A DNA stretch of 64,000 nucleotides from Clostridia bacterium (GTDB lineage: Bacteria > Bacillota > Clostridia > Peptostreptococcales > Anaerovoracaceae). Location of the stretch: NCBI GenBank assembly GCA_910575405.1, contig CAJTER010000011.1:1-64000 (forward strand), read 5' to 3'. The notes under the pieces were generated by a model. That model saw nothing but the letters and a program-made list of their open reading frames with translations, did not search any database and was not told the DNA's origin. The stretch's first letter is position 1. Every line of letters starts with the position of its first letter. This document shows, in pieces, positions 18,066 to 26,164 of this stretch. The position numbers and the translations under genes are program-made.

Positions 18066-18345
18066 TCACCCACGGACGTGGCCTGTCAGATAATATTTCG
18101 GGTCGAATTCATCCGCGATTGCTTTCCGCTTGTTGTAGCTGCCGTAGGTTTCCCAATGGTCGTAGACTACGCTGTTGAACAGGTATGGCGACATGTTATC
18201 AGGAGCTGGTGTGATTTCCACTTCGCTGCCGCTCAGCAGCATTTTGGCCTGTTTAGGGAACAGGCACTGGTTCATATGGGGGCAGATCTCCTGTCATTGT
18301 GGAGGTCATGACCGACTGGGCCAGAGACGGGCCGCTGCCTGCTTT
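18066..18345 (-). pseudogene. Decayed gene fragment
   Basis: A minus-strand frame (18275 to 18066) reads MNQCLFPKQAKMLLSGSEVE and ends DEFDPKYYLTGHVRG. A different phase just upstream reads MTSTMTGDLPPYEPVPVP. Both look like real protein, and together they suggest the C-terminal part of an enzyme split by a frameshift. The rest of the gene is missing. I do not recognise the family. Confidence 0.4.
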
Positions 18346-18386
18346 TGAATAATCTGGTTCCTGCCTAAAAGATCGTTTATCTGAGA

Positions 18387-18430
18387 CTGCCGGCGCAGCA
18401 AAATATCCTGTTCGCGCCGGCAGCTTTTTT
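18387..18430 (+). terminator. Rho-independent terminator-like hairpin
   Basis: CTGCCGGCGC (18387-18396) pairs with GCGCCGGCAG (18414-18423), and six T follow at 18425-18430 on the plus strand. It lies 50 nt beyond the stop of the minus-strand 4Fe-4S gene, between it and the decayed fragment, and may work on both strands. Confidence 0.65.
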
Positions 18431-18476
18431 CCGCACTGATATAGAGAAGGATCGGCTCTGCAGGTTATGAGCGCTT

Positions 18477-19316
18477 CTAATGTATTGCCCCCGCCGGGCA
18501 GGCTTTTTTGCAGGCACCGCAGCGGATGCACTCCGGATGGTTGGCGTTTTGTGCAGGATCGATGTTCATTTTGCAGACCTTAGCGCACGTTCCGCAGCCA
18601 GTACATGCCTTCTTGTCGATCCGGTAGCGAAATACGGATATGGGATTGAATATGGAGTAAACTGCTCCCAGGGGGCATATGTATTTGCAAAACGGCCGGT
18701 AAATGAAAATGGACAAAAATAAAAGGATCAGCAGGAGCACGTTTTTCCAAAGATACAGCCAGCCCAGGGCGCTGTGCATGGAGCGGTTCAAAAGCACAAG
18801 GGGAATCCCACCCTCCAGTGTGCCGGCCGGGCAGATCAGCTTGCAAAAGTAAGGCGCACCCTGCCCCAAAACATCCACCAAAAACATAGGCAGCAGGATT
18901 ACAAAGAGCACCAGAATCACGTATTTCAGTTTTCGCAGCATCCTCTCTCCAGGAAAGGTTTTTAGCTTTGCAGGGAACGGTATTTGATGGAGCAGATCCT
19001 GAATCAGCCCAAAGGGACACAGCCAGCCGCAGACAAAGCGTCCAATCAGTGCGCCGACAAACATCAGAAAACCTGCTGCGTAAAAGGCGGCTTTCAAATT
19101 CCAGCTGCCGATTACAGCCTGCATGGCTCCTATAGGGCAGGAGCCCAGAGCTCCCGGGCAGGAATAGCAGTTTAGACCCGGGACGCAGAGTTTTTTCAGG
19201 CTTCCCCTGTAAATTTTCCCATAGAAAAAACCTGCCAGATAGCTGTTTGTAAGCAGCGCCCAAAGCGCCTGAATCCCATGGCGCTTCCATTCTTTTGTAT
19301 TCTTTCTTTTATCCAA
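18477..19316 (-). CDS. NapH/NosR-like 4Fe-4S membrane protein
   Basis: A 279-aa polytopic membrane protein with several hydrophobic helices and many cysteines. It shows CYSCPGALGSCPIGAMQ, CGWLCPFGLIQDLLHQIP, ICPAGTLEG and CKYICPLGAVYSI. Two classical ferredoxin 4Fe-4S clusters lie at the C terminus (CTGCGTCAKVCKMNIDP, CIRCGACKKACPAGAIH). It should carry electrons between cytosol and membrane or extracytoplasmic thiols. The likely start is TTG at 19316, overlapping the stop of the CxxC peptide gene, with GGAG 10 nt upstream; the ATG at 19388 would sit deep in that gene. It closes a tlpA / CxxC peptide / 4Fe-4S operon typical of Clostridia. Confidence 0.85.
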   Translation of the reverse strand: MDKRKNTKEWKRHGIQALWALLTNSYLAGFFYGKIYRGSLKKLCVPGLNCYSCPGALGSCPIGAMQAVIGSWNLKAAFYAAGFLMFVGALIGRFVCGWLCPFGLIQDLLHQIPFPAKLKTFPGERMLRKLKYVILVLFVILLPMFLVDVLGQGAPYFCKLICPAGTLEGGIPLVLLNRSMHSALGWLYLWKNVLLLILLFLSIFIYRPFCKYICPLGAVYSIFNPISVFRYRIDKKACTGCGTCAKVCKMNIDPAQNANHPECIRCGACKKACPAGAIH

Positions 19317-19455
19317 TTCCAATACACTCCATGCAGATATTAATGGCTTTTTGCCAGACCATGGACATCTCTCCCCGGTAAATTCCAAGCCCCATCAGAA
19401 GAAGCCCGGCAGCAGCAATCAGAAACCCGATTTTGGGAGGGCGCAGGAAGCTCAT
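19309..19455 (-). CDS. CD1871A-type CxxC motif membrane peptide
   Basis: This 48-aa protein has one membrane segment (IGFLIAAAGLLLMGLGIYRG) and the C-terminal signature AINICMECIGIG, which matches the CD1871A family of CxxC-motif peptides. The start MSFLRPPK at 19455 overlaps the last base of tlpA. The two cysteines at the C terminus suggest a thiol relay between the TlpA-like protein and the 4Fe-4S membrane protein encoded on either side. The family is known mainly by this gene context, and its biochemical role is not established. Confidence 0.85.
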   Translation of the reverse strand: MSFLRPPKIGFLIAAAGLLLMGLGIYRGEMSMVWQKAINICMECIGIG

Positions 19456-20027
19456 TACTGGACTCCTTTCAGTTCTTGTTCCACAATTTCCTTCCATTCC
19501 TCCAGAGAGCGGCTTCCGGAATACGTTTCTCCTGCAATATTCCCGTTTTTGTCTACGAAAAAGGTTTCCGGAACTGCGTTAATCCCTTCAAGCCTGCCGT
19601 TCAGATATCCTTTATCCGGTATCAGGAAGGGGTAGGTCGCGCCAGTGTGTTCGGCCAAAAGCTTTGCTTTTTCTATGGCCTCTTCGTCTTCGCTGCCTGA
19701 AGTATCCACAGCATCCAGAACAATTCCCACAACCTGGACGCTGCGGTCAGCCATTTCACTGCTCAGCCTTTCCAGATCCGGAATTTCCTGGATGCAAGGT
19801 CCGCACCAGGTGGCAAATACATTGACCAGAGTCAGATCATAGTCTGCGAACATTTCCCGGTTATAGCTTTGACCTGTTACATCCTTCATGGTAAAATCCC
19901 CCAGACTACCTGCTCCATCCCCTTTGCCTGCAGCTGGCTCTTCCGTTGAACCACATGCAGTAAAAATGATCAGACAACATAAGCTGCACAAAACCAGCAG
20001 CCATAAAATATTCTTTTTTCCTTTCAT
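19455..20027 (-). CDS. TlpA-like thiol-disulfide oxidoreductase lipoprotein
   Basis: The product is 190 aa. It starts MKGKKNILWLLVLCSLCC and has the lipobox IIFTAC, so it is probably lipid-anchored on the outer face of the membrane. The thioredoxin-like domain has NVFATWCGPCIQEIPDLERL with the active CxxC, and later GINAVPETFFVDKNG with the cis-proline. It should reduce or oxidise extracytoplasmic disulfides with electrons from the membrane partner encoded downstream. AAGGAG lies 12 nt before the chosen ATG, a slightly long spacing. Its stop overlaps the next start by 1 nt. Confidence 0.9.
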   Translation of the reverse strand: MKGKKNILWLLVLCSLCCLIIFTACGSTEEPAAGKGDGAGSLGDFTMKDVTGQSYNREMFADYDLTLVNVFATWCGPCIQEIPDLERLSSEMADRSVQVVGIVLDAVDTSGSEDEEAIEKAKLLAEHTGATYPFLIPDKGYLNGRLEGINAVPETFFVDKNGNIAGETYSGSRSLEEWKEIVEQELKGVQ

Positions 20028-20080
20028 AGTAGCATCATACTCCTTTTTCAAGCTCCCCAGCAAATTCCCTCTGGCTATGA

Positions 20081-20110
20081 AAAACCGGCGGGCAGTTCAG
20101 CCTGCCCGCC
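20081..20110 (-). terminator. Terminator of the decarboxylase operon
   Basis: GGCGGGCAG (20087-20095) and CTGCCCGCC (20102-20110) form a 9-bp GC-rich stem around 6 nt. On the minus strand a T-run follows (AAAA at 20081-20084 on the plus strand). It lies 56 nt after the biotin carrier stop and separates this operon from tlpA. Confidence 0.8.
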
Positions 20111-20165
20111 AGTATCGTATTTTCCGTTTTTCTCACATGCAATTGTGAAGCCAACCTGCACATGT

Positions 20166-20549
20166 TTATTTTAAAGTAACCAGAACATCCCCTGCATTTA
20201 CAGAAGCGCCCTTTGCAGCCGGTACTGTGTCTACTGTTCCAGCAGCAGGTGCCATGATTTCGTTTTCCATCTTCATAGCTTCCAGGATTACCAAGACATC
20301 TCCTGCATTTACTGCCTGCCCCGGTGTAACCTTTACTTCCAGAACGGTTCCAGGCATTGGTGCGCTTACGGAATTTGCTCCTGCCGAAGGCGCCGGTGCT
20401 GCTTTTGGTGCTGCCGGTGCCGGCGCTGCTGGTGCGGCGGCTGGAGCAGGTGCTGCTGGAGCTGCGGTAACAGGTGTGGATACGCCGCCTACTTCTTCCA
20501 CTTCTACCTCATATGCAGTACCGTTTACAGTTATATTATATTTTTTCAT
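20166..20549 (-). CDS. Biotin carrier (gamma) subunit of acyl-CoA decarboxylase
   Basis: A 127-aa protein: a short N-terminal strand region ([19 protein letters not shown]), a flexible Ala/Pro linker at about 28-58, and a biotinyl domain ending VLVTLK. The biotinylated lysine is in the exact motif EAMKMEN. The carrier moves CO2 between the carboxyltransferase and the membrane decarboxylase of sodium-pumping enzymes such as methylmalonyl-CoA or glutaconyl-CoA decarboxylase. It is the third gene of the operon, after the carboxyltransferase and the OadG-like subunit. Confidence 0.93.
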   Translation of the reverse strand: MKKYNITVNGTAYEVEVEEVGGVSTPVTAAPAAPAPAAAPAAPAPAAPKAAPAPSAGANSVSAPMPGTVLEVKVTPGQAVNAGDVLVILEAMKMENEIMAPAAGTVDTVPAAKGASVNAGDVLVTLK

Positions 20550-20583
20550 TTTATTTTACTCTTCCTTTCCTGATAATTGATTG

Positions 20584-20988
20584 TTAAAACTTTCTGCTGT
20601 CTATGCAATCGGCGCGGCCGGCATCTCCCCAGACCGTTGTATCGCCGGATATTCTGCTGATCTTGCGAACCACCAAATTGTTCGCTGAGCCGCCCTCATA
20701 CGCTGCGATTGCTGCGGAAATCACGGCAATCAGGCTATCGTCCGCTGCAGCCGGAGCTGCTGGTGCGGCCGGCGTGGCAGCTGGCGCTGCGCTGGCCTGC
20801 GGCTTTTCTTCCTTTTTGGGACGATATGTAAATTTCGTCATAATTGCTACGCATCCCCACAGCAGGATCAGTACGAGGAATGTGATTCCCATACCCATGA
20901 TGGTTGTAATTCCGGCTCCAGCCAGCTTTTCGCCCATGGACAGGCTGTGCATGGTTTCGGGATTTGCAAATTGTTCCATTAAGCCCAT
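20584..20988 (-). CDS. OadG-family (delta) subunit of decarboxylase
   Basis: A 134-aa protein with one membrane helix at about 26-49 (GAGITTIMGMGITFLVLILL). An Ala/Pro linker follows (APAATPAAPAAPAA), then a short C-terminal domain (DDSLIAVISAAIAAYEGG). This is the OadG/MmdD layout: it anchors and stabilises the complex at the membrane. GGAGG lies 8 nt before the ATG, and the gap from the carboxyltransferase gene is 12 nt. The low-complexity linker parallels the one in the biotin subunit. Confidence 0.88.
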   Translation of the reverse strand: MGLMEQFANPETMHSLSMGEKLAGAGITTIMGMGITFLVLILLWGCVAIMTKFTYRPKKEEKPQASAAPAATPAAPAAPAAADDSLIAVISAAIAAYEGGSANNLVVRKISRISGDTTVWGDAGRADCIDSRKF

Positions 20989-21000
20989 TTACGCCACCTC

Positions 21001-22542
21001 CTACAGTGGAATATTGCCGTGCTTCTTAGCAGGCAGTGATTCTCTCTTGGTGCTCAGCATATCCAGCGCGCTGATAATCCGCTGTCTTGCTGTAGCTGGT
21101 TCAATAACGTCATCTACATAACCCATTTCCGCTGCCCGATATGGGTTATTAAATTTCTCTTCATACTCTGCGATTTTTTCCTGTCTCTTGGCGTTTGGAT
21201 CGTCGGCTGCTTTGATATCCTTTTTAAATACGATATTTGCAGCACCGGCAGCTCCCATTACGGCAATCTGCGCGCTCGGCCATGCCAGAACAATATCAGC
21301 TCCCAGTTCCTTGTTGCACATTCCGATGTATGCTCCGCCGTAAGCCTTTCTCAGGATCATGGTGATCTTAGGCACAGTCGCTTCGCAGTAAGCGTACAGC
21401 ATCTTTGCTCCATGACGGATGATTCCGCCGTATTCCTGGTCAGCGCCCGGAAGGAACCCAGGAACATCTTCAATAGTCAGAACCGGAATGTTAAAGGCAT
21501 CGCATCTTCTGATAAACCTTGCGGCCTTGTCAGAAGCATTGATATCCAGGCAGCCTGCTCCGAACTTGGGCTGGTTCGCGATAATACCTACTGTAGCTCC
21601 GTCCAGACGGATAAAGCAGGTTACCATGTTCTTTGCGTAATGGGGCATTACATCGAAAATTTTGCCGTCATCCGCAAGCTTTGTAATAATATCATACATA
21701 TCGTATGCTTTATTTGGGTTGTCCGGAATAATCTCGTTAAACTCCGGTATCATTCTGTTTGGATCATCATTGGTCGCGTAGATAGGAGCTGTTTCCAGGT
21801 TGTTGGAAGGCATATAACTGAGCAGCTCTCTTACCTGCATCAAGGTCTCCCTGTCATCGCTTCCTATAAAGTGAGCAACACCGCTGACCGTATTGTGAGT
21901 CATGGCGCCGCCCAGCTGTTCTGCGGAAATATCTTCGCCCGTAACCGTCTTAATAACTTCCGGTCCGGTTATGAACATCTGGCTTGTCTTGTCTACCATG
22001 AAGATAAAGTCTGTAATCGCCGGAGAATAAACAGCACCGCCTGCACAAGGCCCCATGATTACGGAAATCTGCGGAATTACGCCGGATGAAATCGTATTGT
22101 TGTGGAAGATCTTACCAAATCCAGAAAGTGCGTTGACGCCCTCCTGAATTCTGGCGCCACCGGAGTCATTAAGTCCTACGATAGGCGCTCCCATCTTCAG
22201 AGCCATGCCCTGTACCTTTACGATCTTTTCTGCGTGGTATTCACCCAGAGATCCACCCAGTACGGTGAAATCCTGCGCATATGCAAATACCAGTCTGCCG
22301 TCTACCGTACCATAGCCGGTAACAACGCCTTCGCTGGGCGCCTTGGTGTCAGCCATGTCAAAATTGGTACATCTGTGGGAAACAAAAACATCGTTTTCCA
22401 CAAAGCTGCCCTCATCAAAGAGAATATTCAGTCTCTCTCTTGCGGTCAGCTTCCCTTTTTTGTGCTGCGCATCAATTCTTTTCTGTCCTCCGCCCAGAGC
22501 AATCTCTTCCTTAAATTGGCGAAGTTCCTCAAGCTTGTTCAT
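21001..22542 (-). CDS. mmdA: Acyl-CoA carboxyltransferase (methylmalonyl-CoA decarboxylase alpha)
   Basis: A 513-aa crotonase-fold carboxyltransferase. It begins with KLTARERLNILFDEGSFVE. The two acyl-CoA and biotin half-sites are seen as GLNDSGGARIQEGVNALSG with PCAGGAVYSPA, and IEDVPGFLPGADQEYGGI with KAYGGAYIGM. The enzyme moves the carboxyl group from an acyl-CoA to biotin; in sodium-pump decarboxylases this precedes CO2 release at the membrane. The length fits MmdA (about 510) better than glutaconyl-CoA decarboxylase alpha (about 590). The membrane beta subunit is not encoded in the window, so a biotin-CoA transfer role with a remote beta subunit is inferred. Confidence 0.88.
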   Translation of the reverse strand: MNKLEELRQFKEEIALGGGQKRIDAQHKKGKLTARERLNILFDEGSFVENDVFVSHRCTNFDMADTKAPSEGVVTGYGTVDGRLVFAYAQDFTVLGGSLGEYHAEKIVKVQGMALKMGAPIVGLNDSGGARIQEGVNALSGFGKIFHNNTISSGVIPQISVIMGPCAGGAVYSPAITDFIFMVDKTSQMFITGPEVIKTVTGEDISAEQLGGAMTHNTVSGVAHFIGSDDRETLMQVRELLSYMPSNNLETAPIYATNDDPNRMIPEFNEIIPDNPNKAYDMYDIITKLADDGKIFDVMPHYAKNMVTCFIRLDGATVGIIANQPKFGAGCLDINASDKAARFIRRCDAFNIPVLTIEDVPGFLPGADQEYGGIIRHGAKMLYAYCEATVPKITMILRKAYGGAYIGMCNKELGADIVLAWPSAQIAVMGAAGAANIVFKKDIKAADDPNAKRQEKIAEYEEKFNNPYRAAEMGYVDDVIEPATARQRIISALDMLSTKRESLPAKKHGNIPL

Positions 22543-22610
22543 ATATATTTCCTCCTTAAGTATTTTGGATGTTTTGTGAAATATTTATCAGTGCATGGTA
22601 TATCAACCTC

Positions 22611-22639
22611 ACTATATCGTAAATCAAGCCCTTTTGCAA
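22611..22639 (-). promoter_or_regulatory. Promoter of the decarboxylase operon
   Basis: On the minus strand TTGCAA (22634-22639) and TATAGT (22611-22616) are spaced 17 bp, about 70 bp before the carboxyltransferase start. Between 22640 and 22841 I see nothing else clear. Confidence 0.6.
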
Positions 22640-22841
22640 CCAAAAATCCGTTGTATACATTATTCTTACAGCGTTTTTTGAAGCATGAAATTCAGCGGCT
22701 TTCATCCTGCCAGCCTCCAGGCGGAAATGGAGCAAAACCGAGAACAAAAAACAGCTGTACGAAAGAAAAACTTCCATTCGCGCAGCTGCTTTTAAACGCG
22801 CTCTCCCCTGCGCATTTAAACAAGGAAATATTTTTATTAAC

Positions 22842-22870
22842 TTGAATTTTTTTACAAATCATGATATACT
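22842..22870 (+). promoter_or_regulatory. Promoter of the Fst-like peptide gene
   Basis: TTGAAT (22842-22847) and TATACT (22865-22870) with 17-bp spacing lie about 45 bp before the peptide's start codon. Confidence 0.65.
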
Positions 22871-22915
22871 ATACCCGTTGCCGCTCCCAATCTGGCGACA
22901 GAAAGGGGTGAGAGC

Positions 22916-23017
22916 TTGGAAGCCCTGATTACACTATGCCTTTCCGTCGTAGCGGGTATAATTTGTCATTATATCTGCAAATGGCTAGACGGCAGAGGTA
23001 AGAAGCGCGGTGACTAG
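22916..23017 (+). CDS. 33-aa hydrophobic peptide, Fst/type I toxin-like
   Basis: A TTG start at 22916 with GGGGTGA 6 nt upstream opens a 33-codon frame. The frame codes for LEALITLCLSVVAGIICHYI, then CKWLDGRGKKRGD and a stop. One membrane helix is followed by a WLD motif and a charged tail. That is the outline of Fst/Ldr-type type I toxins, and of small membrane peptides common in Clostridia. The gene has its own promoter and a terminator 7 nt downstream, so it forms a complete mini transcription unit of about 180 nt. An antisense RNA antitoxin was not identified. Toxin function is inference. Confidence 0.6.
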   Translation: MEALITLCLSVVAGIICHYICKWLDGRGKKRGD

Positions 23018-23023
23018 CATTCG

Positions 23024-23054
23024 AAAACCCACAGAGCGCCATTCTGTGGGTTTT
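23024..23054 (+). terminator. Terminator of the Fst-like peptide gene
   Basis: AAAACCCACAGA (23024-23035) and TCTGTGGGTTTT (23043-23054) form a perfect 12-bp stem around 7 nt, ending in T4. The flanking A and T tracts mean that it can work on both strands, also for a convergent antisense RNA. Confidence 0.8.
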
Positions 23055-23249
23055 CAGTTGTGAGTGCTTGGACTCTAATTACACCTATATTACAAATATT
23101 GTAACATAGTCTCTCCTCTATTTCAAGTATATCCGAAAACAAATTTTTTATGCCTCGGAAACTGTGTATTGCCTGCTTGAACCTTGGCATCCTGACACTG
23201 CCTGTTTTCCCAGCCGCCGTGCCCGTCTATTGCCCTCCTGCAAAGCTCC

Positions 23250-24491
23250 TTATTTGTACAGGGGATATTTGTCGCAGAGCTCTTTGACCAGCTTCTTGGC
23301 CTGCTCCATGGAGGCCGCATCGTCCGGATTGTCCAAAACCAAGGCCATGGCTTCGACTGTTTTTGCAACATCCTCTTCCTTAAATCCGCGGCTGGTCATG
23401 GCCGGTGTTCCCAGTCTCAGGCCGCTGGTAATGAAGGGGCTCTGAGGATCGTTTGGAACTGTATTTTTGTTGGTGGTGATGTTGGCTTCGTCCAGCAGGT
23501 TTTCCGCCTTCTTGCCGGTGATGTTCTTGTTGACCAGATTTACCAGCACAAGGTGATTGTCGGTTCCGCCGGATACCAGGTTAAAGCCCTTTGCAATCAG
23601 TGCTTTTGCCAAGGCCTGTGCGTTGTCGATGACCTGCTGCTGGTAAGTCATAAACTCCGGTTCTGCGGCTTCTTTAAAGCAGACGGCCTTGGCGGCGATG
23701 ATGTGCTCTAAGGGACCGCCCTGGGTTCCCGGGAAAATGGCCTTGTCGATAGCCTTGGCATATTGTTCTTTGCAGAGGATCAGTCCGCCTCTTGGACCTC
23801 TCAGGGTCTTGTGGGTCGTGCTGGTTACGATGTCCGCGTATTCCACTGGGTTGGGGTGATGTCCCGTTGCCACCAGGCCTGCGATGTGGGCCATATCCAC
23901 CATGAGAATGGCGCCCACTTCATCGGCAATTTCCTTAAACTTGTCGGTTTCAATGATTCTCGGATAAGCGGAAGCTCCTGCAACGATGAGCTTTGGCTTG
24001 TGCTTTTTGGCCAGCTCCCTTACGTTGTCAAAATCGATCTTCTCCGTTTCCGGGTTCAGGCCGTAGGCAACGAAGTTATAGGATTTTCCGGAAATATTGA
24101 CCGGAGATCCGTGGGACAAATGGCCGCCATTTGACAGATCCATTCCCAGCACCGTATCTCCATATTCCAAAACTGCCTGATAAACAGCCGTATTGGCATT
24201 GGCGCCGCAGTGGGGCTGCACGTTGGCGTGATCCGCTCCAAAGAGAGCCTTAGCGCGTTCGATTGCCAGGGTTTCCACCTCATCTACAAATTCGCAGCCG
24301 CCGTAATACCGCTTTCCCGGATAGCCTTCCGCGTATTTATTTGTAAGTGCGCTTCCCATGGCCTCCATAATTTCCAGGTTGACAAAATTCTCCGAGGCGA
24401 TCATTTCGATCTTTGTCTCCTGTCTGCCCATCTCGCGCTTAATGGCTGCCGTGATTTCCGGATCTGCTTTTTCCAGATAATTAAAATACAT
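23250..24491 (-). CDS. glyA: Serine hydroxymethyltransferase
   Basis: A 413-aa PLP enzyme that interconverts serine plus tetrahydrofolate with glycine plus methylene-tetrahydrofolate. Marks are [20 protein letters not shown] near the start, [20 protein letters not shown], and the PLP-lysine motif [16 protein letters not shown]. The C terminus is [19 protein letters not shown]. Length and motifs are typical. AAAGGAG lies 11 nt before the ATG. It stands alone, about 95 nt downstream of the PucR gene on the same strand. Confidence 0.96.
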   Translation of the reverse strand: MYFNYLEKADPEITAAIKREMGRQETKIEMIASENFVNLEIMEAMGSALTNKYAEGYPGKRYYGGCEFVDEVETLAIERAKALFGADHANVQPHCGANANTAVYQAVLEYGDTVLGMDLSNGGHLSHGSPVNISGKSYNFVAYGLNPETEKIDFDNVRELAKKHKPKLIVAGASAYPRIIETDKFKEIADEVGAILMVDMAHIAGLVATGHHPNPVEYADIVTSTTHKTLRGPRGGLILCKEQYAKAIDKAIFPGTQGGPLEHIIAAKAVCFKEAAEPEFMTYQQQVIDNAQALAKALIAKGFNLVSGGTDNHLVLVNLVNKNITGKKAENLLDEANITTNKNTVPNDPQSPFITSGLRLGTPAMTSRGFKEEDVAKTVEAMALVLDNPDDAASMEQAKKLVKELCDKYPLYK

Positions 24492-24585
24492 CTACCTTAT
24501 ACTCCTTTCATACTTCAAATGCCTCTCGGCTTTTTCTTTCTTTTTCAGTTCTATATGCTGTCTTTGCAGGCTGCCTTTTGCCTGA

Positions 24586-26151
24586 TCAGCTGACCACCCG
24601 CTCCAGACGCTTTAAGGCCAAGGCAATGGTGAGGCCCGGAATGACCCGGTTCCCCGTAATTTCCACGCCCAGCACATCGTTGATCCGTTTGAGTCGGTAC
24701 TGAACTGTATTGGTGTGTATGCCCATGAATTCAGCCGTCTTGCCGCTGTTCATTCCCGCGTCGAGGACAAAGGTTTCCAGCGTATCCAGCAGCTGTTTGC
24801 CCTTATTTTCCCCTGCTCCCTTGAAGGGTTCGAGAAGCTCTATATAATTCTTTTTGACATATCCGCCCTGAAGCTGGATGTTGATGCAGTTGCTCACAAG
24901 GGCAAGTTCATACTTGGTGAAGACCCGCTTGTAGGGAAACACGCTCTGGACAAACGACCAGCTCTCACTGATGAGCCTGTAAGCGTCTCCCGCGCCTTCA
25001 ATTCCATCAAGGCCCGTCACATGGAAAATCCGCACCGATTTGTCTTCCTTGAGTTTGTTAAACAGCTTGACGCAGCTGCCCTTGCCGTCGATTTCCACAT
25101 CCGGATCATCTCTATCGATCAGGATCATTCCATACGTTTCATCACTCTCGCTGATTTTCATAATGTGGAGGCCTTCCTGCTTTTCAAATTCCGTCAGAAT
25201 GCCCTGGTTGATGCCCTTTGCGAAAAAGACGCTGAGGATATCGTCGCCGTCAATGCCCGCTTCATCTTTCAAGGTGTATGCCAAACTCTTGTTCCCCCGC
25301 ATAAGGGCTTTGATAAATTCCGCCCTGGCATCCCGCTCCGGCGTATATTTCCACATTCCCATGGCCAGTTCAATGATCTCCGCCAGCTTTGTGATTTCTC
25401 CTGCGGAATAAGAATCTTCATTGTCCACGATGAACATAAAGTATTTGTCATTGTTGATGGTCACTGGCCCCCAGTAGGTCAGTACACCGTTGACATCAAT
25501 GAGGGTGTAGACCTCCGACTGCTTTTCCACTTCATGCTCTTTTCCCATGCGGATGGCCTCTGCAATGGTGGCCTTATGGCGGGTTTCCACCGAAAGAATG
25601 GGGTTAAAGTCCTCGCTCAGTAAAATCAGCTGGAAGTCGTTATTAATCGCAGCTTCCCGTACTGCGGACTGGAAGTTGCTGTGTTTTTCAAAATTCAGCA
25701 AATGGAAGATGGTATTGCTGATGAGCCGATTGCTGAAGTTATTGCCGTAGAGAATTTTCTCCATGATCTGGGTAATGACATGGGAATAATGCACCTTGCC
25801 CCCCGCCGGCATGACAATCAGGGGCAGACCCGCTGACTCTGCCGCATGGACAACGCTTTTATCAAGAGACTGCACAACAGCGCCTACATAAAAGATTACC
25901 AGGGCCGCATGACCGTCAGAAGCTACCTGTTTTACAATCTGACACTGCTTTGACGCATTATCCCGCACAGCAAAAAAACCGGTGAGCAGCAGCTCCCCCT
26001 TTTCATCTGCATACGCTTTCACCTCATTGGGGGCCGTTGCCTCCAGGACAGAAACAGCCTTCACTTCATTGTCCAGGCTTTCTGCCCCAGCTACTACAGC
26101 TGCCCCTTTAAAGGCGCTCAATTCCAGGCAATCCCGTACTGTAACCTTCAT
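24586..26151 (-). CDS. PucR-family transcriptional regulator
   Basis: A 521-aa regulator. The N-terminal PucR domain starts MKVTVRDCLELSAFKGAAVV and includes GELLLTGFFAVRD. A middle ligand-sensing or GGDEF-like region follows. The C-terminal HTH_30 reads LDTLETFVLDAGMNSGKTAE, then HTNTVQYRLKRINDVLG. The start at 26151 matches the domain boundary and has GAGGAA upstream; the open frame to 26256 overlaps ftsH. PucR proteins usually control purine, amino acid or other catabolic genes. It lies 13 nt after ftsH and upstream of glyA, so glyA is a possible target, but this is inference. Confidence 0.85.
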   Translation of the reverse strand: MKVTVRDCLELSAFKGAAVVAGAESLDNEVKAVSVLEATAPNEVKAYADEKGELLLTGFFAVRDNASKQCQIVKQVASDGHAALVIFYVGAVVQSLDKSVVHAAESAGLPLIVMPAGGKVHYSHVITQIMEKILYGNNFSNRLISNTIFHLLNFEKHSNFQSAVREAAINNDFQLILLSEDFNPILSVETRHKATIAEAIRMGKEHEVEKQSEVYTLIDVNGVLTYWGPVTINNDKYFMFIVDNEDSYSAGEITKLAEIIELAMGMWKYTPERDARAEFIKALMRGNKSLAYTLKDEAGIDGDDILSVFFAKGINQGILTEFEKQEGLHIMKISESDETYGMILIDRDDPDVEIDGKGSCVKLFNKLKEDKSVRIFHVTGLDGIEGAGDAYRLISESWSFVQSVFPYKRVFTKYELALVSNCINIQLQGGYVKKNYIELLEPFKGAGENKGKQLLDTLETFVLDAGMNSGKTAEFMGIHTNTVQYRLKRINDVLGVEITGNRVIPGLTIALALKRLERVVS

Positions 26152-26164
26152 CCTACATTCCTCT

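Noticed and set aside
22102-22845. 247-codon plus-strand frame upstream of and over the carboxyltransferase gene
   Set aside because: Its first half is antisense to the carboxyltransferase and it carries no recognisable motif or start signal.
24715-25623. 302-codon frame antisense to the PucR gene
   Set aside because: Shadow of a real regulator; no start signal, no family motif.
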